A stretch of DNA of 64,000 nt from contig CAYPLH010000017.1 in the NCBI GenBank assembly GCA_964411505.1, positions 1-64,000 of the forward strand. Direction: 5' to 3'. Positions 1 to 8,037 of this stretch are shown here, in pieces. A program made the translations under genes and the position numbers. Position 1 is the first letter of the stretch; each line of letters begins with the position of its first letter. The stretch comes from CAYPLH01 sp964411505. Its GTDB lineage: Bacteria; Bacillota; Clostridia; CAYPLH01; DUMO01. The notes beneath the pieces were generated by a model. The model worked only from the letters and a program-made list of their open reading frames with translations, ran no database searches and was not told where the DNA came from.

Positions 1-265
1 TACTCCGTCCGATTTACTCTGTCAAAGGTTGCATTTACTATGACCGCCCACCTTTTATTGATCCGGTTATATGGCTAATGCTGGTATTTATGATACGGTG
101 AACACCCCTGCTGATAAATCGTTAGCGAGGGTATCAATCGTTAGCGAGGGTTTACTGAAAGTAGAGATCAATTTTGACAGGGAGCACAATTGGATAAATC
201 GTTTTCACCACAATCCGAATTATACCGAATTGGCGCTTGTGCATTATCCAAAAACCATTCTCTGT
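1..265. other. Left-edge spacer with island-edge repeats
   Basis: No convincing gene is seen here; an open frame at 71-454 (+) overlaps the radical SAM gene antisense and resembles no family I know. The stretch holds a 19-bp-spaced tandem repeat (116-151). It also holds a 16-base block at 23-38 that recurs on the minus strand at 15630-15645. It is cut by the window edge. Confidence 0.5.
116..151 (+). repeat. Tandem repeat, copy also at 15.7 kb
   Basis: AATCGTTAGCGAGGGT occurs at 117-132 and again at 136-151. The longer form from 115 to 134 recurs at 15698-15718 in the same orientation with one extra A. Translated on the minus strand, both places give related peptides beginning NDL, so they may be remnants of one element. 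Confidence 0.6.
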
Positions 266-1291
266 TCATTTTGCACCCTGCTCGCACCAGCTTTTTATAA
301 TCGGGTCGTAATAATCACTTTTGACAAACAATCGCAGACTGTCCGGGTTGCCATGCCGCCGCACCATTTCTCCGATGGGAACTGTCAACCGTGCTTTTTG
401 TGCGGGCGATTCACTATTACAGTAACACGACAATACCGCTTCCGCCCCGTCTGATTTCAGATTACCCAATTTCCAATGCGGAGCAGGGGTTGTAATATTG
501 GGATAGATATTGAAATCCTTATCGACAAAGAAAACCGGTGTTTCGCTGACATAGCTTTTTGTTTCGGTACTATCGGAAAGCTCCTCCACCAATTCTTTCT
601 CTGTCTTTCCGAAAATATCTGTCAAACTGTTTGCGTTCCAATGACACAGGGATAAATCAACAAGCTCCTGCGGTATCATTCCCAAATCAGCCGGAGTGAC
701 ACGAAGATCATAAAGCTTTATGTTTTCACCGTCACAACTTCCTTGATGAACGAATGCCTCTGTAATACTATATTTGTGGATCAAATCAACAACAGCTTGC
801 AGGTCTGTAATATTGTCCTGATTGACAAAAACTTGAATGCGCGGGGTAATCCCGGCATCTTTCAACAACTCGACAGCTTTTACAATTTCATCATACGCGT
901 GCTTACGCCCTGTGTAATAATCGGTATTTTCTTTGCCACCAAACAGGGTGAGCTGCATTTTTTCAACACCCAGCGATTTCAGCCACGGAATATAGCTATC
1001 ATCTCGAACCGCCCGCCAAATGCTCATCAACTCGTAGTGGGAAACCTGACGACTGGTTGAGAGTTCGTTTTCCAACGCCCATAATTTCTTATACTCCGGT
1101 AGATAGTCAGGTTCACGGTACCAGCTTGCTACTTCAATGCTGGAGGCAAACGGACGAAACGCTTCGGCTACAAATCGCAGGTCATCCGTTGTCAAGCAAC
1201 CGTTCGGCGTATTGCCAAGCCAGCAATGGCGACATCTATTGGGACAACCCGCCATATCAAGGCAAGCTGTGATTTTCTCAAATTGCATCAT
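266..1291 (-). CDS. Radical SAM protein
   Basis: This 341-residue protein has the radical SAM cluster motif CPNRCRHCW (CxxxCxxC) near residue 16, so it should bind a [4Fe-4S] cluster and cleave S-adenosylmethionine. The C-terminal half contains YCNSES and SWCEQ cysteines but no clear SPASM pattern. The substrate cannot be told. It is the last gene of the accessory operon. Its start overlaps the stop of the GrpB gene by ATGA, and AAAGGAGGAGAA stands about 8 bases upstream. A ferredoxin gene sits in the same operon and could supply electrons (inference). It is not a recognisable sulfatase-maturing enzyme. Confidence 0.85.
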   Translation of the reverse strand: MMQFEKITACLDMAGCPNRCRHCWLGNTPNGCLTTDDLRFVAEAFRPFASSIEVASWYREPDYLPEYKKLWALENELSTSRQVSHYELMSIWRAVRDDSYIPWLKSLGVEKMQLTLFGGKENTDYYTGRKHAYDEIVKAVELLKDAGITPRIQVFVNQDNITDLQAVVDLIHKYSITEAFVHQGSCDGENIKLYDLRVTPADLGMIPQELVDLSLCHWNANSLTDIFGKTEKELVEELSDSTETKSYVSETPVFFVDKDFNIYPNITTPAPHWKLGNLKSDGAEAVLSCYCNSESPAQKARLTVPIGEMVRRHGNPDSLRLFVKSDYYDPIIKSWCEQGAK

Positions 1292-1806
1292 ACACCATTC
1301 TCCTCCTTTGCTTTTCTTACAGCAGCCTTTATGAATTCACCCTTTGCTGCTGTATATCTGTCTCGGTCATGCTCATACTCATTTTTTAATTTGTGCTTCA
1401 ATGTGGCATATTCTGTTGCGATTTCCGGGTGCGCGATGAGATAATTCCGAAAAATCGGCTCATCATAGATCTCTGCTTCCCGCACATGGATATGGAACAC
1501 TCTTTCCGCAAAACCCTTGTCGGTGTAACCCTTGAGGATGCAAAGAGGTTCATTTTTATTGGTCAAGCCTTCACCGTGCAGGCAGATGTACTCGGAGTGT
1601 TGTTGAAAGAGAACAATTATCTCATCAAAATCCGTGTCAGCAGGCACTTCTAACAAAATATCCACAGTAGGTTTTGCCATAAGCCCCGGAACGGCAGTGC
1701 TGCCGATATGTTGTATACGAACGATACAGTCGCCAAGCAGTCGCATAAGATTATCCTGCTCCTCGGAGTACCATTGCAGCCATGCTGGGTTATATTCGCT
1801 TAACAC
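1288..1806 (-). CDS. GrpB family (UPF0157) protein
   Basis: The sequence IQHIGSTAVPGLMAKPTVDI near residues 31-50 is the hallmark of the GrpB/UPF0157 family, which has a nucleotidyltransferase-like fold and no settled function. Length (172 aa) fits. The only usual start codon is GTG at 1806, and no Shine-Dalgarno precedes it. The same frame upstream, back to the stop of the GNAT gene, reads ERQAKIYPIV, which looks like family N-terminal sequence without a start codon. An ATG at about 1849 lies one frame away. The start may therefore be damaged by a frameshift, or the GTG is genuine but weak and relies on coupled translation. Confidence 0.8.
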   Translation of the reverse strand: MLSEYNPAWLQWYSEEQDNLMRLLGDCIVRIQHIGSTAVPGLMAKPTVDILLEVPADTDFDEIIVLFQQHSEYICLHGEGLTNKNEPLCILKGYTDKGFAERVFHIHVREAEIYDEPIFRNYLIAHPEIATEYATLKHKLKNEYEHDRDRYTAAKGEFIKAAVRKAKEENGV

Positions 1807-1881
1807 GATGGGATATATTTTTGCTTGTCTTTCTTCGTCAGTTTCATTGTCGAAGGGCGTAAGAGTGGGCTTAACACAAAC

Positions 1882-2751
1882 TCAACGACGCATATTATAT
1901 TTTTGTATTGCAGTCGCTTCAAATCCTACTTTCCGATAAAAATCTACAGCGTCGTCATCGGTTTCGGCCTTTATCGGCACTGCATACTGTTCCGTCAAAG
2001 CTGTTATCATGCCCTTACCAACACCTTGTGCACGGATATTTTTATCCACAGCAATATTGAGAATTTCCACATAGTCGGAATGTTTCTCAAAACCGCATAT
2101 GCCCAGCAACTCGCCACTTTTTACCCAACCATATAGCTGCCAGCTATCATGGCGGCGAAATTCTGCCGCTTTTTTGTCCATCGCTTCCGGGGTTGGGTCA
2201 AACGCACTATATGCCATGATTTTTCGAACTATTGGGTTATCAAGATGCTTTTTGATGTCACGGAAAGTCGGGATACGCTTCTCATAAAGAGCCAACACAA
2301 TTTTACCTTCGCTCTGCTCTCGCGTTTCACCCACATCTTTATAGCCCGCTTTTACATAGCAAAGGCGGTTTGTGATTTGGTCAATGGGAAAATCTAATGT
2401 CCAGCGGTTTGCATTGTAGACCGTAGCTTCGCAGAGGGTAATCGCAGTAGACGCAATGCCTTTTCCTTGCATTTCAGGTAAGACATAAATGCGGGCAAGA
2501 TAGTATTCACCGGGCAACCCGCGCCCCCGTCGTTCCCAGAAAGCGACACCGCCAACCAACTCACCGCCAGCGAATATTTTATAGACATAACTATTCGGCC
2601 AACTCAGCCATTTTTCTATTTCATCCGTCCCGCGCAGATATGGGTTGCCTTCATCATGATAGATGTCATACAGACGTTTGAATGCCTTTTGCTGTATTGC
2701 GACTAAAGCTTCTGCGTCTGCAAGAGTAGCGGGGAAAATTTCGATTTTCAT
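1882..2751 (-). CDS. Tandem GNAT acetyltransferase (two domains)
   Basis: Two GNAT folds lie in one 289-residue chain. The first (about 1-150) has the acetyl-CoA loop PEMQGKGIASTA, and the second (about 160-289) has NIRAQGVGKGM followed by VDFYRKVGFEA. GNAT enzymes move acetyl groups from acetyl-CoA to amines; the substrate is unknown. The start ATG overlaps the stop of the RdgB-like gene (ATGA), with AAAGGAGTGATACT just upstream, so translation is probably coupled. A 75-base spacer separates it from the GrpB gene downstream. Duplicated GNAT proteins often keep only one active domain; I cannot tell which. Confidence 0.85.
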   Translation of the reverse strand: MKIEIFPATLADAEALVAIQQKAFKRLYDIYHDEGNPYLRGTDEIEKWLSWPNSYVYKIFAGGELVGGVAFWERRGRGLPGEYYLARIYVLPEMQGKGIASTAITLCEATVYNANRWTLDFPIDQITNRLCYVKAGYKDVGETREQSEGKIVLALYEKRIPTFRDIKKHLDNPIVRKIMAYSAFDPTPEAMDKKAAEFRRHDSWQLYGWVKSGELLGICGFEKHSDYVEILNIAVDKNIRAQGVGKGMITALTEQYAVPIKAETDDDAVDFYRKVGFEATAIQKYNMRR

Positions 2752-3374
2752 AGTATCACTCCTTTACCAATAACCTTCTCAAAAAACACCCGAAATCCGC
2801 TTGCCTGTCCACTATCTTCACTTGAACGGGATTCTGCTTTGTCGTAATAATATTTACCTGTTTGGATATCCACAGACAGGCAATCCAGCGGAAATCCTTC
2901 CACGCGCTTTGCGTGCGGGGCATCGACTATGTAAAAAGCGGTGGAAGCAATGTCCTCTCCGAAATACTCATATATTTCGCCGTCACGCATTATCAAACAA
3001 ATGGCGTTGCGATATCGGGCAACCGCCCGACCTCCCAGCCCTTTGGCAATTGCGGCATAATGTGCAGTCATCTCGGCATCGCTAAGATGCTTGCCGCCTA
3101 CCATTCGCACATGAACACCCGGTTGTTCGATTTCGGGTAATCCGTCAATATATAACCCTGTATCGCAAGCAAAAATGGGACGTTTCAACACGCCATAATA
3201 AGCAAGTGCTTTTATACGAGCGTTATCTAATGGTGTTCTGCCGTTTTCATTTGCTTCAGGAATCGCAATACCAGTCTCTTTTAATCCAATAATCTTCACA
3301 TCAAGAGGTTCAAGCATATTTTTCATTTGAGCAAGTTTGGCGGGGTTTACCGTACCATAGATAAATGTGCTCAT
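2748..3374 (-). CDS. RdgB/HAM1-like non-canonical purine NTP pyrophosphatase
   Basis: The opening STFIYGTVNPAK, the middle FACDTGLYIDGLP and LDNARIKALAYYG match the RdgB/HAM1 fold, which hydrolyses ITP, XTP or dITP to the monophosphate and removes damaged nucleotides. At 208 aa the length is right. The usual catalytic block (SGL-xVxALxGxPG-xSAR) appears only in diverged form, so substrate range may differ. I chose ATG 3374: it overlaps the stop of the upstream TIM-barrel gene (ATGA) and has AGAAGGGC upstream, whereas the longer reading frame would run well into that gene. Confidence 0.75.
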   Translation of the reverse strand: MSTFIYGTVNPAKLAQMKNMLEPLDVKIIGLKETGIAIPEANENGRTPLDNARIKALAYYGVLKRPIFACDTGLYIDGLPEIEQPGVHVRMVGGKHLSDAEMTAHYAAIAKGLGGRAVARYRNAICLIMRDGEIYEYFGEDIASTAFYIVDAPHAKRVEGFPLDCLSVDIQTGKYYYDKAESRSSEDSGQASGFRVFFEKVIGKGVIL

Positions 3375-4162
3375 ATAAAGCCCTTCTCTTTCAACCAGTC
3401 TACCGCCGACCGCAAACCCGCTACGGTTTTGACTTCCAACACGGCACGGCAATCATGTTCCTTTGCCAAATCAAGATATTTTACCAAATCCACGTCACCT
3501 TCGCCGAGCGGGAGGTGATTGACTCGCCCTTTTGCATCGTGAATATGCATATGGCAAAGCCTCTCAGCACGTTCCATGATTGCTTGCTCATCGGCGTAAT
3601 CTGCGGCGGCATTATGACCAATGTCAAAGCACAAAGCGAACGCCGGGCTTTTTAGCAGCACATCCAAGCCTTCCCGCATAAACCCGCACCGCCCGTAATC
3701 GCCGCAGTTTTCCAAGCTGATTGTAATATTTTCATTGCCAATCGCCGCCGTACACTTATCACGAAAATCAGCCAGCTTTTGCAAATACTCCGGCTTGTAC
3801 ACTTCATAAAGAGCAACCTTGCCATCGGGCAAAGTGAAGTGGTCACCGCGATTCATGTGCATATTCAAAAGCGGAACACCAAGCTGTTTAGCTATATCAA
3901 TGACTTGCAACGCGGTTTCTGTATAGGCTAAAACAACTCGGTTATTAAAAACACAAGGGTCAAGAAAGCCTTCGAGGTGAATGGTATAGAAAATACCGAA
4001 TTTATCTGCAATTCGGCGCAGTTCATCCACGTTTAATATGTCTACCTGATAATCAGGTAAATCCATGCTGAGCTCAACAAAGTTAAGCCCTAATTCATGG
4101 CAGATGGAGGCACAGGCTTCCGCTGATTTTAGTTCAATTAGTGTTGGCATACCAAATTGCAT
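3371..4162 (-). CDS. Sugar phosphate isomerase/epimerase-like TIM barrel
   Basis: The 263-residue protein belongs to the xylose-isomerase-like TIM barrel (AP endonuclease 2) superfamily. Metal-ligand-like segments are HLEGFLDP, NMHMNRGDHF, ISLENCGD, CFDIGHN, HMHIHDAKG and AVLEVKT, a full set for a divalent-metal isomerase or epimerase. The substrate is unknown. Two ATGs start the frame; the second (4162) is placed about 7 bases after GCGAGGAG and is preferred. It ends inside the start of the RdgB-like gene, so the two are translationally linked. Confidence 0.75.
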   Translation of the reverse strand: MQFGMPTLIELKSAEACASICHELGLNFVELSMDLPDYQVDILNVDELRRIADKFGIFYTIHLEGFLDPCVFNNRVVLAYTETALQVIDIAKQLGVPLLNMHMNRGDHFTLPDGKVALYEVYKPEYLQKLADFRDKCTAAIGNENITISLENCGDYGRCGFMREGLDVLLKSPAFALCFDIGHNAAADYADEQAIMERAERLCHMHIHDAKGRVNHLPLGEGDVDLVKYLDLAKEHDCRAVLEVKTVAGLRSAVDWLKEKGFI

Positions 4163-4177
4163 GGTCATTCTCCTCGC

Positions 4178-4756
4178 TTATAAATCCAAGTACCAGATAA
4201 ACTGTATCTCACCTTTGGCATATGGATCGTTATAATAGGCGTATTCGTCTACTCCACCGAGAACCGCGCCTTGTTTGTGATAAAACTTTACCGCCGGAAC
4301 ATTGTTGTTTTGGCACTCAATTTTCAATTGTGTCATTCCTTGCGTTCTCGACCATTCAATGGCTTTTTGAAACAGTGCATGGCCGATTCCTTGGTGTTTA
4401 TAATCGTCTGTAACGCGAATATCCCACAGCACCGCTAAATCATTCCGGTCGCAGAGCATATTTATATCATTTGTTTTGGTAGCGATCGCCGCCGCTCCAA
4501 TGGGCTTGTCGTCGTCAAATGCCATAAAGAAGCCCCAGTTTGATAAATCCCAGCGCAACCAGCGTGTCACACTCTCATCTTTACCGACGCAAAAATTCTT
4601 GATGTATGGTTTAACCGGATTTTCTTCAAAGGTGATTCCGCCCAAGCCATTATTCTGTTTAACGAGTCTATATTCGCGTTCAACACGAACCTGCATCGGT
4701 ATTGTGTCGTATTGGGGGAAATATGTTGTATTGACCTGCTTAATCGTTATATTCAT
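4178..4756 (-). CDS. GNAT family N-acetyltransferase
   Basis: A single GNAT domain fills this 192-residue protein. The acetyl-CoA loop is DDYKHQGIGHALFQ (about residues 116-129), followed by the helix-4 segment NNVPAVKFYHKQGA. Related clostridial and bacillar proteins are often annotated as streptothricin-type acetyltransferases, but that assignment is only a possibility here. The ATG overlaps the stop of the GNAT-methyltransferase gene, and GGGGGCGG lies 7 bases upstream. A short gap of 15 bases follows before the TIM-barrel gene. Confidence 0.85.
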   Translation of the reverse strand: MNITIKQVNTTYFPQYDTIPMQVRVEREYRLVKQNNGLGGITFEENPVKPYIKNFCVGKDESVTRWLRWDLSNWGFFMAFDDDKPIGAAAIATKTNDINMLCDRNDLAVLWDIRVTDDYKHQGIGHALFQKAIEWSRTQGMTQLKIECQNNNVPAVKFYHKQGAVLGGVDEYAYYNDPYAKGEIQFIWYLDL

Positions 4757-6078
4757 TCGCTTTCCGCCCCCTTCTTTTTGAAAATGTCTAAACTATGATG
4801 AGTAATGCCAACCATATCCTGTCGTTCGCAGATAGCAAAATGGTAGCGCATATACAGCGCAAACCCCTCTTCATCCATGGCGTTAACGGCATCTCGCATA
4901 TAATTGGTGTACAAATCAGTTGATACATAATGCAGCCGTTCTACAGCAAACACGTCCATCAGTCTGTCTATATCGTCTTTGCGGACAAGTTCAAAAATGT
5001 CTTCCGGCACCGATATGGTGTCGAATGTCACGGGGTCTATTTTTCCACGCCTGATATAGTCCGCAATATCAAAAACCTTTCTTTGAAAGCCACTCCATAT
5101 TAAACTACCATCACTTATGCAGTAGGCAACAAAAACTACGCCATCAGGTTTTGTTATCCGCAATGCTTCTGCGATTGCTTGCTGTTTATCTGATTCTGTA
5201 TATAAATGATATAGCGGTCCCAATACTAAAGTGATATCAAAAGTATTATCATTGAACACAGATAAATCCAGAGCATTTCCCTGTGTAACATTGATTTGCT
5301 GCTCCGGCGTAATACTCGATTTGAAAATCTCGATATTGTGCGCGTTTAGCTCGACTGCCTCTACCGAATATCCCATATCTGCAATAGCTCGACTGTAGCG
5401 ACCTGTCCCTGCTCCAATTTCTATAATTTTCATGCCAGGCTGCAAGAACTGGGAAATATAGCGCATCGTTGTCAAAAATTCAACTTTGCCATGATTGGGA
5501 AGAAGTCTTCCATCTTCATCGTATCTGTTGTAATAAGCCGCCAACGGGTCGAGCGTTACCCAATACCGTTCGAGTGTCTTTTCATTTTCGGATGTTGTTC
5601 GCTCAAACACGCCGCCGCAAGCGATAATTGTACGCCGACTGGCTTCGTTGTCGTCATCGCAGGTTATCAACACACGGTCAAGACCACGCTCACGGCACTT
5701 TTCAAGACAAAGAGCGAGCATAACTTTGGCATATCCTTTGCGCCGTTCGGACGGGCGAACTCCATATCCGATATGTCCTCCAATTTCAGCAAGATAGTCA
5801 TTTAGGTAGTGGCGGAAATTTATCATACCCAGCACTCTATGGTCACTCTCACGCACAAGCATATACTGATCTGCTTCTACCCAATCAAGATTAGGCAATG
5901 TTTCTTTGTTTTCCATCAGGCGGCATTGCTCAATCCAAGCATGAATATCTTCAAATTTACGCAGACCGCTATCGCCGTTAAAATGACCACCGTCATCAAA
6001 AAACTCTTGCCGATAGGAACGGATTTCATCTATGTATTCTTCGCTGAGTTTAACCAGTGTCAGATGTTCAGCTATCAT
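4753..6078 (-). CDS. GNAT-methyltransferase fusion protein
   Basis: Residues about 1-175 are a GNAT domain (VRPSERRKGYAKVMLALCL, then NEASRRTIIACGG). Residues about 180-441 are a class I SAM methyltransferase with motif I IIEIGAGTGRYSRA, an acidic motif II end VEAVELN, and LGPLYHLY after DITLVL. Each half resembles free-standing clostridial proteins, so this looks like a fusion. One chain could acetylate and methylate the same small molecule, or the halves may act separately (inference). ATG 6078 was chosen because it follows GGGAGGCAAT and overlaps the upstream stop as ATGA; a longer frame starts at 6090. Confidence 0.8.
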   Translation of the reverse strand: MIAEHLTLVKLSEEYIDEIRSYRQEFFDDGGHFNGDSGLRKFEDIHAWIEQCRLMENKETLPNLDWVEADQYMLVRESDHRVLGMINFRHYLNDYLAEIGGHIGYGVRPSERRKGYAKVMLALCLEKCRERGLDRVLITCDDDNEASRRTIIACGGVFERTTSENEKTLERYWVTLDPLAAYYNRYDEDGRLLPNHGKVEFLTTMRYISQFLQPGMKIIEIGAGTGRYSRAIADMGYSVEAVELNAHNIEIFKSSITPEQQINVTQGNALDLSVFNDNTFDITLVLGPLYHLYTESDKQQAIAEALRITKPDGVVFVAYCISDGSLIWSGFQRKVFDIADYIRRGKIDPVTFDTISVPEDIFELVRKDDIDRLMDVFAVERLHYVSTDLYTNYMRDAVNAMDEEGFALYMRYHFAICERQDMVGITHHSLDIFKKKGAESE

Positions 6079-6632
6079 ATTGCCTCCCATTCACTTTTAA
6101 GTATTGCATAGCAAGCCATATCGCCGCGTGTGCCATCTTTACGCACTTTATGCTCACGGAGAAGCCCTTCTTGTTTCATACCGTTATTTATCATTACCTT
6201 GCCTGATCCGATATTTGCCGTGTCGTGCAAGGCGCAGATTTTGTTCGCGTTCAATTCTGTAAATACAAAACGAATCACTGCACCTACTGCTTCGGTCATA
6301 ATACCTTTATTCCACCATTTCGAGCCGATGCAATATCCCATATAGCAATATTCGTGGTATGTGGAAACAGTTTCGAGACCGATTGTGCCAATGAGTATAT
6401 CGCCGTATACGATTGCCCAATGGTAATAGTCCGGCTTTTCATATTCGCTAACCCATTTTGTCAATATATCCGTTGTTTCCTTGACCGATTTGTGCGTATC
6501 CCATGACATAAACTTCGGAACAGCTTCGTCCGATGCCCAGTTATCGTACATGGCTTGTGCGTCTTGTAGTGTAAGACGCCGCAGTGTCAATCGCGGCGTA
6601 GTGAGGGTCACCGTACCCTTGTGTATAAGCAT
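6075..6632 (-). CDS. RimJ/RimL-type GNAT acetyltransferase
   Basis: The sequence LTTPRLTLRRLTLQDAQAMY at the N-terminus and GYCIGSKWWNKGIMTEAV in the middle mark the RimJ/RimL branch of GNAT enzymes, which acetylate protein N-termini or small amines. The 185-aa length is normal. ACCGGAGGTATAGATTT precedes ATG 6632. The gene starts 4 bases after the stop of the 2H phosphoesterase gene and overlaps the next one by ATGA. The substrate is unknown; it is unlikely to be the true ribosomal enzyme, given the accessory setting. Confidence 0.85.
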   Translation of the reverse strand: MLIHKGTVTLTTPRLTLRRLTLQDAQAMYDNWASDEAVPKFMSWDTHKSVKETTDILTKWVSEYEKPDYYHWAIVYGDILIGTIGLETVSTYHEYCYMGYCIGSKWWNKGIMTEAVGAVIRFVFTELNANKICALHDTANIGSGKVMINNGMKQEGLLREHKVRKDGTRGDMACYAILKSEWEAI

Positions 6633-6636
6633 AAAT

Positions 6637-7188
6637 CTATACCTCCGGTTTTAACTCAAATCGTTTTATCAATCTCATGGGATAGGTATAAAGCTCCAAT
6701 GCGGTTATCTCCGCTTCGCCGAAAACGCCTGAGGTAAAAATGATTTCCTGCGCTTTCTGTATAGTCGCCACATCAAATATTCCAATCGTGCTGTGCATAA
6801 TCGGATTGCCGTGTCGGATGGAGTTATACCAGCCGATACCCGTGCAATAATCCTCGAACTTTTCATGAAAACCATAATAAAAGTCTACCAGCGTCTTTGA
6901 ATGCGATGGGTTCAGACAAAGCACGGCCGTGTCTGATCGTTCACCGCCGGGCGGCAAAATGCACATCGAAAACAGACCAACCTTGAATCGACATTGACGC
7001 AACGCATATTCTTCCGTCCATTGCAGTAAACCCTGTTCGTCCGCATCCTCGTAAGCGGCAATGGTGATATGCGGCGGCCATTCGTTAATCGCCTTTTGAT
7101 AACCGTTTGCCACCAGCTTTTCTTGCAAGCGTAATATTTTTTGTTCTGTCGCTTCGTCGAAGCGTACCATCACAACATAGTTAGCCAT
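6637..7188 (-). CDS. 2H phosphoesterase (2'-5' RNA ligase-like)
   Basis: The paired HxT motifs PPHITIAAYE (about residue 42) and MHSTIGIFD (about residue 137) define the 2H phosphoesterase superfamily, which includes ThpR/LigT RNA ligases and cyclic phosphodiesterases acting on 2',3'-cyclic phosphates or related nucleotides. The 183-aa length fits. ATG 7188 is preferred over GTG 7194 because AAGGTG lies 8 bases upstream of the ATG but only 2 from the GTG. Its place between a histidine phosphatase and GNAT genes gives no single pathway. Confidence 0.8.
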   Translation of the reverse strand: MANYVVMVRFDEATEQKILRLQEKLVANGYQKAINEWPPHITIAAYEDADEQGLLQWTEEYALRQCRFKVGLFSMCILPPGGERSDTAVLCLNPSHSKTLVDFYYGFHEKFEDYCTGIGWYNSIRHGNPIMHSTIGIFDVATIQKAQEIIFTSGVFGEAEITALELYTYPMRLIKRFELKPEV

Positions 7189-7217
7189 CGTCACTACACC
7201 TTATATTCCAAATCGAC

Positions 7218-7853
7218 CTATACAATACGGTAATCCTCTCCGCTGTAAGACATATCGTTCAGACGCGCAATTACACGCTTGCTCTCGTCTGTTTCCTTCA
7301 AAAACGACACACCACCCGCCGCGCCGTAAAATCCGAAATCGAGCAGCATTTCCGCATTATAACCGATCCATGCCGAAAAGAACAACGGTAGCATAAATCC
7401 GTGTGCGACTATAACAATGGTGTCATCAGTTGTCCTAAGGATTTCATCTCGGAACTTTGAGACGCGGACAAAAACATCCCTTGTACTTTCAGCGTCTTCA
7501 AATGGACGGTTATCAATCGACAGCTCCGACGGAATCGGCGCACCGTTTTCGATTAGCCATTTTACGGATTTTCCTATTGCTTCCGCGCCTCTGTACGCTT
7601 CGCGCAGTTCCGCGCGGTATTCGGGGGCTACTCCAAGATAACGCGCCAGCGGTTCCGCCGTTTGCTTTGTGCGGATTAAGTCGGAACAGTAAATTTTACA
7701 AGGCTTGTCTTGCAATTCAACAGATAGCCGTCTGCCAATATTTTCTGCCCGCTCTTTTCCCAAGTCGGTAAGTTCCCAATTCGTCCATGAACCGACCATG
7801 CCGTTATTATGATGAACTGCCTGTGTATGTTGAATTGTAATGATGTTTTTCAT
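7218..7853 (-). CDS. Histidine phosphatase family protein (QHT variant)
   Basis: The fold is that of phosphoglycerate mutase-like phosphatases: TIQHTQAVHHNNG at the start, CSDLIRTKQTAEPLA near residue 57 and VIVAHGFML near residue 148. The usual RHG active-site triplet is QHT here; the phospho-accepting His, the second Arg (LIRT) and the late His remain. The lost Arg normally grips phosphate, so activity may be weak or the substrate unusual, although a subfamily with QHT may exist. GGAGGATGGAGA precedes ATG 7853, which overlaps the ferredoxin stop. Confidence 0.8.
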   Translation of the reverse strand: MKNIITIQHTQAVHHNNGMVGSWTNWELTDLGKERAENIGRRLSVELQDKPCKIYCSDLIRTKQTAEPLARYLGVAPEYRAELREAYRGAEAIGKSVKWLIENGAPIPSELSIDNRPFEDAESTRDVFVRVSKFRDEILRTTDDTIVIVAHGFMLPLFFSAWIGYNAEMLLDFGFYGAAGGVSFLKETDESKRVIARLNDMSYSGEDYRIV

Positions 7854-8032
7854 TCTCCATCCTCCTCAAGAAGATTTGCGTATGGGCATCCCTTCAAACA
7901 CATACCGCAGTCATCACATTTTTCAATACTCGGAACCGGAAAGCCCAATTTACCCTGTGTAACTAAAATGTACCCGTGAGGGCAAAGCGAATAGCATTCG
8001 CCACAGCCCGTACAAATCATATTTTCTACCAT
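7850..8032 (-). CDS. 2[4Fe-4S] ferredoxin
   Basis: Two CxxCxxCxxxC clusters, ICTGCGECYSLCPHG and KCDDCGMCLKGCPYA, identify a bacterial ferredoxin of 60 residues carrying two [4Fe-4S] centres. I start it at ATG 8032, 5 bases after the stop of the preceding gene. Farther-upstream starts would lie inside that gene, and the ferredoxin fold begins at once at VENMICTG. A GGGAGGCGG stretch stands somewhat far upstream. It could deliver electrons to the radical SAM enzyme at the end of the operon; this is inference from co-location only. Confidence 0.8.
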   Translation of the reverse strand: MVENMICTGCGECYSLCPHGYILVTQGKLGFPVPSIEKCDDCGMCLKGCPYANLLEEDGE

Positions 8033-8037
8033 GATTT

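Noticed and set aside
71..454. Open frame on the plus strand at the left edge
   Set aside because: It runs antisense into the radical SAM gene, has no ribosome site and no recognisable domain.
266..1291. Radical SAM gene as sulfatase maturase for the two sulfatases
   Set aside because: It lacks the CxxxCxxC-plus-SPASM layout typical of anSME and lies 46 kb away in an unrelated operon.
2036..2055. Single DnaA box inside a GNAT gene (and one at about 38106)
   Set aside because: Isolated 9-base matches in coding sequence are expected by chance.
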